Numbered from the stretch's first letter, positions 1 through 11,871 are shown. The stretch is DNA of 64,000 nt from Anthostomella pinea (GCA_963556695.1 CAUWAG010000004.1:496001-560000); one strand, 5' to 3'. Notes: generated by a model from the sequence alone, not told the origin. Made by a program: numbers and translations.

Positions 1-1587
1 TGGAATCATGAGGTTGAAGTGGTTGGAAAGCTTCTGAAGCGCCATGACAATGGGGAACACCAGGGCTTTCCATGACTCTCCATCTGCGTTGAGCTGGAAA
101 CAACATCTTCCCCCTGTGAGTCCTGAACCGCATGAGCATGCCTCAAAGGCGGCGAGGACAAACTGCACGATTGAACTAGAGAGTAGATTTTCATAGGCAC
201 CGCGCTGCAGATCCGTGAGAGCACAGAAGACAACTCTGTCGCGCTTCTTTGGCAGCTGATCGGCAATGAGACTCTTCAGCCGCCTCAGGAAGAACTTGGG
301 TAGGAGGTTGAACCGCATTTTCTTCGCCGTCTTGCGCGCTTCGCTCAGCTGATGTAGAGTGGCGTCATGGGATTGGCCGACAGTCAGGGGCTTGCATATT
401 TGCTCTTTCCAATCCAACAGCGTGCCGAACTGTCCGGGATTGGTCCAATTTAGAAGGGCCCAGAGTTCCTCGTACTTGTTCTGAATTGCCGTGCCCGTCA
501 GACCGAACCGGCAAAGACAATTGACCTCGTTCATCGCTATGGTCGTTTCGGCCGTGACTTCCTTGATAGAGTGGCACTCATCAGCGACAACGACATCCCA
601 AGGGACCATGTTCACCTCCGTGCTGCTGTTCTTGTAGGTCGCGTATGTGGTGATCATGACCTCCAGTCTCCCAGCACGGGCGGAACCAAGAACGTCGCTC
701 TTGCCAGCGCCATGATACAAGTCAACATCCCACCAGCCCCATCTCTCCAGTTCGTTCTTCCAGTTTCTGATCAGGGACCCCGGGCAGATGATCAAGGCTC
801 GGGGGTACCAGTCATTCTTGGCGCGTCGGTACTTCCTCATCCGTTTCGCGTCTCGAGAATCCCCGGTCTTGCCAAACGCTGCGGTCAGAAATGCCGCAAC
901 CTGGACGGTCTTCCCCAGGCCCATATCATCACCAAGAATACCGCCCTGCTGATATACGAAGAGTCGATGAAGAAACTCGACGCCTTGAATCTGGTAGTCG
1001 CGAAGATACTGGGCAATGGAGGCGGGTATGATACCACCGGAAGTCTTCATAACAATATCCTTGTACGGGTGGCATGGCTTGATACCACTTCTCGGGTCAA
1101 ACTGCGGCTTCTCCTCCAGTTCCTCGAGCCGTTCATCGTCAGAGAAGTAGACATCGGAGAAGTCAGGGGGGAGTAGCAGCCCGCCTTCGCGAAGGGTCTT
1201 CCTGTTCTCGTCAAAGGCCTTGCGACGCTCTCCAAAGTAGGCGGGAAGTGAGTCAACAAGTTCGTCCGAGTTCGAGGCACTACCGTCGTCTCGCCAAGAC
1301 CGAGACTGCGTCTTCCGCCGTTTCGCGCCTTTGGGTGGGCGGCCCCTTGCAATGCCCTTTCCTTTGCTCTTGGCCGATCGCTTTCTGGACGCATAGCGCT
1401 TCTTAAGCGTTTCGAATCCAGCAGCCGAATCGTCGCTCCAACCATCGTCTGCGGCAGTTAGGTGGTCTGCTTTGCGCTTGTCCGGCAATGTCTTTGTCTT
1501 CTTAGGCGCTGCGGGCTTGCGCCACGCGTCTGAGGAGGCAGTGACGTCATCATCTGAGATGGCAATAGAATCTGACCGACGCGGCAT
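1..1587 (-). CDS. SNF2-family DNA-dependent ATPase, ERCC6L2/Rad26-like (C-terminus off the left edge)
   Basis: One uninterrupted frame of 529 codons runs from ATG at 1587 to the window edge, so the C-terminus is missing. The N-terminal 120 residues are acidic and basic low-complexity, with an AT-hook-like stretch (RGRPPKGAKRRK). The ATPase lobe 1 follows: Q-motif region LRDYQIQGVEFL, Walker A DDMGLGKT (about residue 220), motif Ia ICPGSLIRNW, motif II DECH in VVVADECHSIKEV, and motif III GLTGTAIQNKYEELW. A cysteine-containing insertion (CSCGSG...RCCF) lies near the edge, before a KLSNHFNL stretch. The family translocates on DNA in repair or transcription-coupled processes in the nucleus. The DECH box and the Cys insertion favour the ERCC6L2-like branch over Rad26/CSB, but subfamily assignment is by memory of motifs. 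No intron is needed in the visible part. Confidence 0.85.
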   Translation of the reverse strand, partial: MPRRSDSIAISDDDVTASSDAWRKPAAPKKTKTLPDKRKADHLTAADDGWSDDSAAGFETLKKRYASRKRSAKSKGKGIARGRPPKGAKRRKTQSRSWRDDGSASNSDELVDSLPAYFGERRKAFDENRKTLREGGLLLPPDFSDVYFSDDERLEELEEKPQFDPRSGIKPCHPYKDIVMKTSGGIIPASIAQYLRDYQIQGVEFLHRLFVYQQGGILGDDMGLGKTVQVAAFLTAAFGKTGDSRDAKRMRKYRRAKNDWYPRALIICPGSLIRNWKNELERWGWWDVDLYHGAGKSDVLGSARAGRLEVMITTYATYKNSSTEVNMVPWDVVVADECHSIKEVTAETTIAMNEVNCLCRFGLTGTAIQNKYEELWALLNWTNPGQFGTLLDWKEQICKPLTVGQSHDATLHQLSEARKTAKKMRFNLLPKFFLRRLKSLIADQLPKKRDRVVFCALTDLQRGAYENLLSSSIVQFVLAAFEACSCGSGLTGGRCCFQLNADGESWKALVFPIVMALQKLSNHFNLMIP

Positions 1588-2100
1588 AATTCTGTTCACT
1601 ACTTGCCCCCATGAGAGCTGCAGTGGACATGGTGAGCAGGAATATGGAAGCAGGTAGGTGTTGAAAGAGCGAAGTGAGCAACGGCAGACGCGCCACCATA
1701 AAGGAGATTCAAGGATGGTGGGGCTCAGCGCGACGCGAAATGGCAGCGGGGTCACTTCCGTAGACGTCACGTGATCCCTTCATCATGATAGTAGCGCGCG
1801 ATTCTGGTGAGGGTCAATTGACACGCAGGCGTTGTGCAGCACTGTCGAAATTCCAGGCAAGTACTTGCACCTACATCGAACATAACGCAAGAACAGAGCT
1901 CTCGAACCAATGTTTACGAAAGAGTCTACGCAACACTGATCTATTTTCTCTCAAACGCTATACGCGAAGCACATACTTTCCCGCAGCAATGCCCAAACAC
2001 TTCGGGTATGTTTCATCCACACTGCGCGTACCTACTGCACAGCGGAAATGGCAAGTGCAGTGAAATCCAGATCTTCCCTTTTCCCACCGTCACGGCACAA
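1588..2100. other. Intergenic, 5' of the SNF2 ATPase gene and 3' of the helicase relic
   Basis: About 510 bp between two minus-strand genes. It must hold the SNF2 gene promoter and the terminator of the helicase relic. I see no convincing conserved ORF, RNA gene or repeat. The plus-strand open frames that cross into 2.1-2.6 kb are antisense shadows of the helicase C-terminus. Confidence 0.5.
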
Positions 2101-5100
2101 TCAAGCCCACGTCTTGCGGAACTTCTCGTCGAACTCGTCTCTCAGCATCGTAAACGCCTTCAGAACGTCGACCAGGCTGGCGCCTTCTCCTTCCCAGGCG
2201 GGCAGAACCATCTCCGGTGTCGTAGAATCATCCGTAGGACCAGAGTCATCATCGTCCATGCTACCATCAGGCTCGATGAAGTTGGTGAGACTTGTGACGA
2301 CCGTGGCAAGTACGAGGGAAAATTCCTTCAGCAAGAACCACACGTCGCCCTTCTTTATCTTGTGGTCGCGGGTAAGCGCCGCGTAATCCCCCGACTTGAA
2401 GAAGGTGTAGATGTAGGAGTTCAGTCGGGTATCAGTGTCATGCGGCCAGATGGGTATGTAAGGCACCGCAGACTCCTCCAGGAAGACGCCATTCCGTACG
2501 GAGGAGCACAGGTCATGAATGCTCTTGAACTCATCAGTGTGCCCCGACAGTGCAGCGAAGGGCGATCTCAACTTTGGGGTGGCAACGCATCCGTGACGTT
2601 CAAATGACTCGACGCCGCAGCCCCGACGGCGATACCGCTGAAAGGTAGACGCCTGTCCGGCTCGTCCACCAAATGTTGATCAACGTAAGTACCTGCATAC
2701 GTCTTGAATATTTGCGCAGGGTCTCGTTGTTGTTGCTGACCAGGATATCTTCAGCACCCTTGGGAAGTCGCGGGAGCAGTAAGTTGGACACCGCTGGGTC
2801 GAGCGTGCCAGGGTGGTACTTGCTGCCCACTCTAGCCGGAATCCGGTTGAACAAGTGCGCAATCACCAATGCTAGATTTCTCAAGGTATCAATGGGATTC
2901 TTGTGGATGCCTGAACAGAGGCTATGAAAGTATCCGCCTTTCAAGAGCGAATGGAAAGCGAACGCGGCATTCTCTGTGAAGTACAGGTGTCCCACTAGGC
3001 CTGCAAAATTGAGAGGCTTGCCAGTGGCTGACAGAAGACGTTGACGTCTCAAATACTCGATGGAGAATCTGAGATGATGTCTGATGGACATGCCCGCTGC
3101 TGGGCCGCGCAAGTAGATTCGGTTCTGCAGCAGAAGGGACTTGACAACACCGGTTGCGTAGGCCGAATTGCTAGTGGCGTCAAGAAGACCCATCGTTCGC
3201 AGGACCAAAGTCGTGGACAGTGGGAAATGTCCTTTCAGGTCTGGCAAGCGTGACGACATCAGCTCAAAAGCCCGTGTGAGACCGATATTGCAGAAGACGA
3301 CGTTTCCGAGGAGATCGAAGCCTCTGCGTCCAGCACGTCCAGATCCCTGGCGATAGTTGAGTGCTGTCAGGTATGTCGAGTCTCCAAAAAAGACAACGGT
3401 CTTACAAGGCATACTTATGCCCAGAGCGAGTGTGCCAGTGGCAATGACTACCGTCAAGAATCCCTTTCGAAAAAGCATCTCAACGACCTGACGATACCCC
3501 CGGTTCACACCAGCATGATGTACGCCAACGCCTCGTTTTAAGGCAGCAATGAAATGCGGCTGGATACGTTCCCATGCGAGGGTCTGTAACGCATCTTGCA
3601 GTTCAGACTTCGTCAACTTCGTATGGTCGGCGAAACTGAAGTCGGCGAGTGCCCCGTCGATGTCGAAACTCTCCCACACGCTAGCTTCCACGTTTGCGGT
3701 CTTTCGCATTTTCTCGTCTTTCGTGGCCTTTTGGACCCTTTCCAAGTCCTTTTGCTTGGCTCGCAACACCTTCCACGCTTCATATTTGTTGACCTGCTGA
3801 GCCCACTGTTTGTCTGACTCTTTGAACTCCTTTTCCGCTGATTCCAATCGGCTCAGAACAGACATCAAGGTATTCTCGCACTGGACGCGATCGTAATTGA
3901 ACAAAATTGCCGGTAGTCCTCCTGCGCTGTGAAGATCAGATAGCAACGGCAGAATAACAGACTCGGCGTCACGATCCTCGCGCCCCTCTAGAAATTGCTT
4001 GGTTGACGCCAAGAGGTGCGTGCGTATGGCCTCGAAGGGGGAAGCACTATCGCGCATCCATGTGTTGAGGACCACTTTCAGTTTGTTCACCCAAGCGATC
4101 ACATCGGACTTGGTGGCAATACCAGACAGCGTCTTGTTCGGATCCAGAGCAGGATTTAACTCGTAGCCTTGAGTTTGATACTGCTTCATACAAGCCCAAA
4201 GCGTCAGGCAATCTCGAGGCTCAAGACTGATCTCACGAAGATCGAATCGGGTCCTAGCAAAAGAATTAGTACCAATGCTGACGAAACGACTACTACGTCA
4301 TACTAAAGGTCTCCGTTTCGCACATCGCTCAAAGGTCTAGAGAGCTGTTGTGGTGCCCAAGTTGTTTCAATATACCGGGCCATTGTTCATGCGAGTACCA
4401 GAGTGTTTGTTCCAGACACAATGAGTGCCCGTGAATGCCCATTCCCTTGATCTGGGTTGTACGGGGACGTTTGAGGGTATAAAGTAGATGGACGCTCACC
4501 TGTTCACTAGAGCGGCGATAGGATGGATGAAATGAAATCTCGAGCCCACATCATTCTCCTTGTCGAGTCCTGGAATTGGGAATCGAGCAACGGAAGTCAA
4601 GCCCTTGAAGTGGAAATGCCTAGGCTTAAAATAGAAAAAGGCCCGAAGATCAGAGTACCGGGTGTGGTGTTGAATCATCTTCAGTTTAAACCCTTTGGAC
4701 TCCTAGGATACTTTGAGCCATTCGAAGAACTCCGGTCTGTTTTTGGCCTTTCGCCTTTCCGCTCTTCTCGTTGCTGGTCGAGGGCTTCGGGGCGGTGGTC
4801 TTCACACCACGCTGTGCCTGCTTGGATGGCTTCTGCTGAGATGTCACAATGACTTCGGGCTCTATCTGTTTCCCAGATGCGCCAGTCAGACTGGCAGAGT
4901 ACGCCAACGTATCTCGCATGGAACGCTGCGTCCTCCTCAGTGCTTTGGGGTGTGGTTTGATAGGGGCTCTCTTCGGGTCGACAGGGGTCTTGGCATTGTG
5001 CCAATGCGACAGCTCTTGAAATATTCTTCTTTCGCCATAACTTTCGCCACCTTCATCAATATCCACCTTAACTAACAAAAGAAACTCATCGAGCACATCA

Positions 5101-6532
5101 TAAGTAAACGGCAAGACTGATCCGTATTCCGCAGCCGGCTGCGTCGGCTTGGGAGATTTCTTAGTCGAAGTCGGAAACAGTCCATGGCCGATCAACGTCA
5201 CGCCGCTCAGCTGTTCAACGCATGTGATTATTGCTCTGGCCTCTTCGAATATGGCAGAAGGCAGAGGCTGACCTAAGGATACTTGACGGTAAGTCCACCA
5301 GAAGATTCAACCGTCTTACAGGTCAAACAGATCCGGCTTGGCATCGCGAAGCCAGGAGCCCTCGCTTGTGGTCGAGTTGAGGACTGATGTTGCCTCAAGT
5401 GCAAAGCGATCCATGAAGGATAGACAGTTGTCAATACTGGGCTTAGGCATGTCAGTAGATGGATTGGGGAATGACCGTCCTGACAATGTCGCACGGCCGA
5501 GGTAGGCAGTGTGGAACGCCATGGCGATGGAGGCTAGGTGCAACTCCCTATAACCAGCCGTCTGTAGAAGCTTACTCAGAATAGCCACGGTTGCTCGCTC
5601 CCTGCAGCTACTCCCAGATCGTTCAACTCGGTCAAGATTAACCGAAGATGCCGGTTGATCATGAGCTTGATTCGCAACATCAGATTGGGCCGGAGGCTGC
5701 AAAGAAGGGATTACGGGGGCAGAGGTGACCATGGAGGTGAAGACCTGTTTGTATCGGTTAGCTTCCCTGCATGACGGCGAACGGCGCAGCAACATTGGGA
5801 CAAGGTAGGCATAGGTTGGGTACATATCAATGTTGTGCGAGGATACTCACCCTGGAGCTGCTAAACTCTACACTGGATATGAGAGCTACACTTCGTCGCA
5901 GTCGGAGGAACTCGTGTATCAAGTACTGGTATGGATTTTGGTGTTCCGAAGTATCTCCTGACTCATCGAAGCCATCATGGCAGAGGAGAAAGGTCGCCAA
6001 GTTCTCAGCGAGGTATGCGGTGAACGCATCACTGCCAATGGACGGGAAACAGAAGATAATGTCACTGTTACTACTGTCATCAGTGGCGCACCGTTGCAGA
6101 TGTTGTATCAGGATGGTCCTGGTCAGCCGATACTTGATCTGCTTTGCCTGCGGAGTGTCGGGAGAATGGCGGTTTTCCTTGCCCTTGTCGAGGAACACAC
6201 CATGTTTGGAATCGTCAAAGAACACAACATGGAAGCTGCAACCTCGCGACTTCCAGTGGTTGAGGAAGGTTTCCACCGCCGATATGGCATGCAGAAGCTG
6301 AAATGCACCAGCTGCGGGTTGAGGTTAGCAATCGGAGGGCAAGGTTTGGGGACAGCGTGAAGAGGTGGGTTCAAGTCCTACCGTTGAAGTCGACCTGCGA
6401 CGAGTTGATGCAATGCAACAGGAGGGAATCGCCGTGGATGAGGAACAGTTCCTTGCCACCAAAGTCGCCCACAATGTCGACGGTGCGGAAACCCAGGGCC
6501 TCGTGCCACTTGGTGAGTTTCTTGGTCGCCAT
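2101..6532 (-). pseudogene. Decayed DDX60/SKI2-like DExD/H RNA helicase gene lacking the first ATPase lobe
   Basis: The start is ATG at 6532 (MATKKLTKWHEALGFRTVDI). Exon 1 is 6382-6532 and exon 2 5851-6311, carrying the family N-terminal signature (FLIHGDSLLLHC, then QLLHAISAVETF and FHVVFFDD). Exon 3 ends at 5744, and exon 4 holds IFQELSHWHNAKTPVDPK. Around 4730-4745 the frame jumps from a Lys-rich linker straight to EFFEWLK, the segment just after motif III in this family, so Walker A, the DExH box and the SAT motif are absent. TAG at 4703-4705 interrupts FFEWLKVS/ESKGFKLKMIQHH. An intron of about 245 nt follows HFIHPIAALVNR. Lobe 2 is well preserved (GVGVHHAGVNRGYRQVVEML, QGSGRAGRRGFD). 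Frameshifts near 2703 and 2575, and a phase conflict at the intron near 5275-5322, break the rest before the C-terminal block (FAALSGHTDEF). Intact relatives are cytoplasmic RNA helicases near 1,900-2,100 residues. A non-functional relic is the simplest reading. Confidence 0.88.
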
Positions 6533-7012
6533 GGTCGGAGGTCAATACATGGGAATGACCATGGTTGATTGAGGATGAGAACGAAGAAGTTACAGAGTAA
6601 AGGAACTTGGCTAGGAATTGATGTGTTTCCGCGGAAACAGTCTTGGTGCGGGTGCAGCTGGATGTACAGGTCGGGTGTGAAATGCGGATTGCAAACGAAG
6701 GTGTCTTTGGGATGGACGGGAGCGATTGTGCAAACGGTAGGTTCTACGTACGTTGATACCCCTTTACCTACATGTGTATGCCCTACCTAGGTACCAAAGG
6801 TCAGGTCCTAGACATATTGTATGGACTAGAAGACTGTGCAACACGGCATGCACGAGTCTTGCAGAGGTGTAACGCATTGCCGTGTGTATCGGAATCAATT
6901 GACCACTCACTGCCTTACTGGCGTCTGCCTAAACTCCCTGAACGCCTTCCCAAGACTATTTCCCCATCTTGATCTAGACACCCAAACCCAACCAGCTACG
7001 GTTCTCATGAGT
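6533..7012. other. Intergenic between the DDX60-like relic and IMP3
   Basis: About 480 bp holding the former helicase promoter and the IMP3 3' end. It contains TACCTAGGTACC at 6784-6795, one of several dispersed TACCTWGGTA-type palindromes in this window. No gene is supportable here. Confidence 0.4.
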
Positions 7013-8002
7013 TCATAGCAGCTCGAAATCATCCAGCTTGTCCCTGTATTTCATGATGCTCTTCTTGATCTTGCTGCCCACCGTCCATCTGTATTCCGAG
7101 TCAGCATCCCCTACTTCTGGAAGCAATGCACTTCAGGGAGGAACTTACGTGATGAAATCCTCCAGTGACCTCGTGACGAAGAAGCTCGGGTCCGTGATAG
7201 TTTCCACTCCTACTCTCACATGGCCCTGCTCGATGAGCTTCGTGGCTGCTTGGACCGTCTCCGCCATTCTATACGTACGTCAGTATCAGTTGAACGAGAA
7301 AGAAACACACTGTATAAGGCACGAAGAGTTGCTACGCAGAAAGGGAAGGCTCTGTTACTGACCTCAATCGGGTCATGACGACCGGTAGTCTCCGCCGGGC
7401 TAGGGCAGAGACAGTAGCGCCGTGCTCGACATTGCTCAACTTTGACGCCGACGACAGGATGCCCATGTCATACAGCTTGTCTAGTAGCAGCTTCTCGTGT
7501 TTCTGTCGCACGGGGCTCTCGGGAGGCAGCAAGCTGATCTTATGTGAAAGTTGCCGCAGGGACTGGTTGTATGTCAGTGAGGCCGACCGTATACGCTCTT
7601 GATGATGTGGACATACGCCGCAAATCTTGTTGTATCTGTGGTAATCTTCTGGCTTCTGAATCATGTATCTCCGTACCACAGCAGCCTGCACGGTAGAGCG
7701 CGTCAGCAAATGCGTTCATTCAAAGGGGGTGGTTCACTGACATCGCGGTGTCCCTGATCGGACTTGTAGGTAATAAAGTCTGTTTTTCGGAGCCTGGTGA
7801 GAGTCAGCACCCCATTTCCACCCCATATTCAAATTTCGCATGGCCTTCGCCGATTATACCAGCAGGGACTGGTATAGGAGGCCTGGAAAACAGAAGATAG
7901 AGAACATTCCACGTACTGGGAGAGTGGTTAGCTCATTTCATGAATATCGGACATGCCTTTACTCACCAGCTTCCCCTCATGATGCTTGAGTGATCGGACC
8001 AT
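7013..8002 (-). CDS. imp3: U3 small nucleolar ribonucleoprotein IMP3
   Basis: IMP3 belongs to the Mpp10-Imp3-Imp4 part of the SSU processome in the nucleolus, where it helps U3 snoRNA pair with pre-rRNA. The product is S4-like: [12 protein letters not shown] at the N-terminus, [76 protein letters not shown]-type EQGHVRVG, and the C-terminal [12 protein letters not shown]. Exons read on the minus strand are near 7982-8002, 7742-about 7787, 7617-7685, 7363-7562, 7149-7268 and 7013-7088, with GT-AG junctions. The first junction is odd: exon 1 ending at ...EGKL before GTGAGT and the next acceptor (CACCAG) do not agree in phase, so a micro-exon near 7870-7930 or a base error is possible. Small intron-rich gene of about 183 residues, the usual family length. 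Confidence 0.9.
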
Positions 8003-8326
8003 CTTGGCGGTTTGGCGATCAAAAATGGCAAGTGTAGAACGTGATGGGAATTCTGAGCAGACGACGCTTGCAGTTCTGACTTTGAGGCTCGACTTTTTTC
8101 GCACCTCCAATTGTCTGGCCGGCCCCGCAAAAAAGATGCAATAAAGCTTGGACCTCTAGAACTTTAAGGGTACTGGGGCCCGAGCGCCCTATCCAAGTTT
8201 GCCGTCCTTCACCGCCCAGCATCTAGATTTCCGTACATTGAAGCTTCAAGAAGGTCGTTCGACGACATCGACAGCACCCAATTCGGAGCTCTGGGAGCAA
8301 AATACGCCCGAAACACTCATCTCACA
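8003..8326. promoter_or_regulatory. Shared divergent promoter of IMP3 and the bS18m gene
   Basis: Only about 324 bp separate the two start codons, which point away from each other, so both promoters must lie here. One gene serves cytosolic ribosome assembly and the other the mitochondrial ribosome. No TATA box is obvious. Co-regulation is an inference from geometry. Confidence 0.6.
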
Positions 8327-9276
8327 ATGCCGCCCAGAATACCACTTCTTTCCGCACTGCGGCAGCAGGCCTCTGCCTTTGTCAAGGCACCATGCGCTCC
8401 CCTCTCCAGCACCGCATCCTCCCAAGCCAGTAAGTCGCCCTTCCTATAACCACCATGGCCATCATCACCACCAACCACCATTCCTCCCAAACCACACACC
8501 CACTAACCAGACACGCACAGTCCGCACCGACAGCGCCACCGCCTCCCTGCTCAACATCGACAGCCCCTCCCCCTCATCCTCCGGCAAACCCTCCCCCAAC
8601 AACTCGGACCCGACGCGCGCCGCCAGCGACATCTACAAGAGCATCGGCAACAACCGGGGCAGCGGCCCCCGAGGCACGCCCGAGTCGCGGCAGCGTCTGG
8701 AGCAGGACCTGCGCGCCAAGAACCAGACGGAGGACTACGCGCGCCAGATGACGCGGCGGTGGCGCGTCGGCGACGTCTACGCGCCGCACGACATCTCGCC
8801 CTCCGAGATGGGCAAGTGGCGCCGCAACCAGGCCCGCAAGCAAGACCTCGTCGACATGCTGGGGCTGTCGCCGCTGGATATGTATAGGGTGAGTTCTCAG
8901 TTTCTACAGGGATTCTATTTTGTGGCTGTGTGGCGGCAAGCGGAAAGGAGGGCGTGCGAGGCAGTGGACGATGGCCAGCCAGCCAGCCACGGAAAGGGGT
9001 ACTCATGTGGGATGCATAGAACGAATGCTAATACAGAAACCACAGAACTTCTCCGTCATCTCCGAGTTCATGACACCGCACGGCAGGATAAAGCGATCAG
9101 TGGACACGGGACTGCGACCCCCGAACCAGAGGAAGATGGCAAAGGCGATCCGGAGGGCCATCGGGCTGGGCATCCACCCCAGTGTGCACAAACATCCGGA
9201 ACTGCTGATGAGGGAGGCGGACCGGACCTACCAACAGAACCAGGCCACAACCAACAAAGCATTGAAGTGGTCGTAA
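8327..9276 (+). CDS. rsm18: Mitochondrial small-subunit ribosomal protein bS18m (Rsm18-like)
   Basis: Exons 8327-8429, 8521-8888 and 9046-9276 join in phase to 234 codons (233 residues). The N-terminus (MPPRIPLLSALRQQASAFVK) is basic and hydroxylated like a mitochondrial presequence. A low-complexity Ser/Pro linker follows, then KRRW-type RNA-binding sequence (ARQMTRRWRVGDVY). The S18 core lies in exon 3: ISEFMTPHGRIKRS, TGLRPPNQRKMAKAIRRAIG and IHPSVHKHPELL. bS18m binds the mitoribosomal small-subunit platform. The gene is divergent from IMP3 and ends 97 bp from the stop of the convergent PPR gene. Introns have canonical GTAAGT and GTGAGT donors. Confidence 0.9.
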
Positions 9277-9373
9277 TTACTACATTTTGTACAACGTCTT
9301 GCTTTTTCAGTATGTACATATAGCAAAGATCCGTGTATAAATTGTATCGTACAAATATATGCACATCCCTGCC

Positions 9374-11871
9374 TCACGCCTTCCACGGCCGCGGGAGTCT
9401 GAAGGTCCTCAACCCCTCTGCGTCTGCCCTCCTTTTGTACTTCTTCTTGAGGGCCTCCCACGTTGGCGGGTACTCGAACTCTGCCCAGGCCTCGAACTCG
9501 TCCTTCAGTTCTGGCGACGGCAGCGCATTGTATGTGTAGGCAAGGCTTGGTAGGTATCAGTCAGCACATGAATATTGACCGATCATTGTATGACTTACGT
9601 GTGGACGTTTGGACGTTTTCCAGTTACGTCCTCTGCGCCCTCCATGAGCACCTTCACCTCGGCCAGCTGACCATGTGCGGCCAAGGCCGTCATGTAGGCT
9701 GAGTAGACCTGTATCGGCACATCGATCTCCATCCTCTTGATTTTCTCCCACAGCTCTCTTGAGGGTTCATCGCCGTACGGAGCGACTTCGTACGCTCTGA
9801 ACACGAGCTCGAGTGTCGAATATGACGGTCCTTCGGGGGAGTTGGTAATCTCATTCCAGAAGTCCAGAGCCTGGTGCGAGGTGTCGCAAGCAATGTAAGC
9901 TATCATGAGTGAGTTGTACAGCAGTGTGTTAGGTTGGATTGTCGTGTCCATCTTCAACATGTTGTGGACCATCTTCAAGCTCTCAAGGTCAGGGCATCGC
10001 CCGATGCCCTCAAAACAACGAACATACACCTCCAGCGTAGGGCGGTGCATGGGATTGCCATGGGAGCGCATGTGGCCGAAGACGTGGCAAGCCATGTCTG
10101 CACGTCCTCTGTCGAAAAAGGCATCCATAATCGAGACTCGATCCTCGTTTTCCACTTCCGGGAAGAATTGCCGTAGTAATGCATATGCATCCCAGACTCG
10201 TGCTGTACTGACCGTCTTGTCTAAACAATAATCGACGAAAGCTTTTCGCACCAGATGACGCTCCGTGATACTGTAATGAACCGTGTGTAGTGAGAGTGTG
10301 TCGATCACCTCGTATGTCTCGTCATTCTTCAAGAAAGCCATGCAGATGGATACCACTGTCTCGGGTTCCAATGTTATGTGCCGTTGTTCCAAATAGCTGG
10401 TGACTTCAAGGACTTGCTCGTACTCTGGTTTCGCTTCCGAGCAGAGCGCACGGATGAACTTGTTCAACACGGGCATCTCCATGTCTCCTGAAGGCTCTTC
10501 CAGGCTCTGCAGTGCTTGGTAGGCTCTGAACGCACCGGCAAGGTCCTTGGCCCGGATTCGATAATCCAGTTGTAGTGTATAGGTCTGGAAGTCGGGCTCC
10601 AATCGCAGGTCCTTCGACAAGGAGACGACTCTCTCAGCCAAGTATGGGTCATCCTTGTCAGTGGCGGCCTTCAGAAGACCGTTGATCGTCTCTATATCGG
10701 GCTGGTACTGGGATTTGCCAGGTATCTTTTGGGCGACTCTGATCATATGCTCAACGTGGTCGATTCCTTTCCCAAGTAGTAACACTGCCCACTGGAAAGC
10801 CGTATCCCAAGACAGCTTGGCTTCCTGAGGCGAGCCAGACTCTAGCTTCTTAATCAGGCTTTGGTAGATGGCCATTGCCCACTCTTGCTCATTATTGCGA
10901 AGAGCGAATTGGAGAACGTCGTAGTATGTACCAGGTGCTACGTCCCCCTTGTCGCCCCCCTTCATCGGATAGTGAAACCAGGACTTGGTCTCGCTGGCAT
11001 TATCTGTGTGCGCAAAGAACCCCGTCAGAACCGCCTGGAATTCCGGGTTATACCTAATACGATATGTTTCCGCCAGAAAGACGAGATCCTTCAGCGCTTG
11101 TCCGCGACCTTCCTTGGCTAGCCCGCGTAAGACAGGCATCCAATTGCGCCGGGCACGGTATTGGTCAACGCCGTTCAACCTTTCGTAGTATTTCACCAAT
11201 AGGTCTCGTGCTTTCAAGGCCTTGCCATACTGTGATAGGGCCACTAGCAGCGAACGGAGGTCGTGCTCGTAGTCGAATGTGTCAATGGGCTTCATACGAG
11301 ATTCCAGCTCGGTGTCATGGGCAGGTCCCGGCCTCACGCCCAGTACCCTCCTCCTGATTTCCTTGTACAGCATCCTGGAGAGTTCGAGGTGGTGAGTCGC
11401 GTCGTCACGGGGCGGCTTGGACAGGCACTGCATGGCAGTTCGAAGGTCTTGCACGGTGAGGTGCGCATCTTTGGCGGGCCTCTCCTGTTGACAAAGATGT
11501 CTAAGCACACCGTGAGCGCACATGGCTTGTGTCGAGTTCACTGCGCGTCCATATCGAGTCTTGTGGCCAAAGAAGTCACGCCATGCCTTCGCCAGTTCTG
11601 GCTCAGGGGGAGGTCGAAGATTGTCGTTTTCTGCAGCGCGATGCTGGAGTAGGGTCTCGTAGCCCGGCTCAGTCCCGAGTTCCTTCAAGGTTCGGGGTGG
11701 CTTTTGGAACAGCTTCAGGAAGGTCCTGCGCTGTGCTGTCCTTGGGACTCGGCACCCGACCGGATATGTGCGGAAAGTAGGTCTCGGGAGGGAGGTATAG
11801 AGAGGCAAGGTGCCTGGTGCCCGGCCAGCAGGAAGGCGTCGCAAGACATGGCGGGTTACTTGCGACCGCAT
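9374..11871 (-). CDS. Mitochondrial PPR protein, probably CIA84-like (complex I assembly)
   Basis: A long exon 9599-11871 and a short terminal exon 9374-9545 join in phase to 815 codons. I choose the ATG at 11871 (MRSQVTRHVLRR), because the in-frame ATG 25 codons upstream adds sequence unlike a presequence. The N-terminus is Arg-rich and amphipathic. The block RRTFLKLFQKPPRTLKELGT and the helical-repeat body (many 35-residue units, e.g. PDIETINGLLKAATDKDDPY, NTLLYNSLMIAYIACD) mark a pentatricopeptide-repeat protein. The KPPRTLKE block and EPGYETLLQHRAAENDN recall fungal CIA84, which assists assembly of the complex I membrane arm. COX1-related PPR factors are the alternative. The terminal exon ends FRLPRPWKA. 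Confidence 0.75.

Noticed and set aside
1785..2607. Plus-strand open frames of 92 and 257 codons
   Set aside because: They are antisense to the helicase C-terminus and lack protein-like composition or codon bias.
6366..6384. GGGTTCAAGTCC resembling a tRNA T-arm
   Set aside because: No acceptor stem, D-arm or anticodon arm surrounds it; it is the 5' end of the helicase relic's first intron on the other strand.
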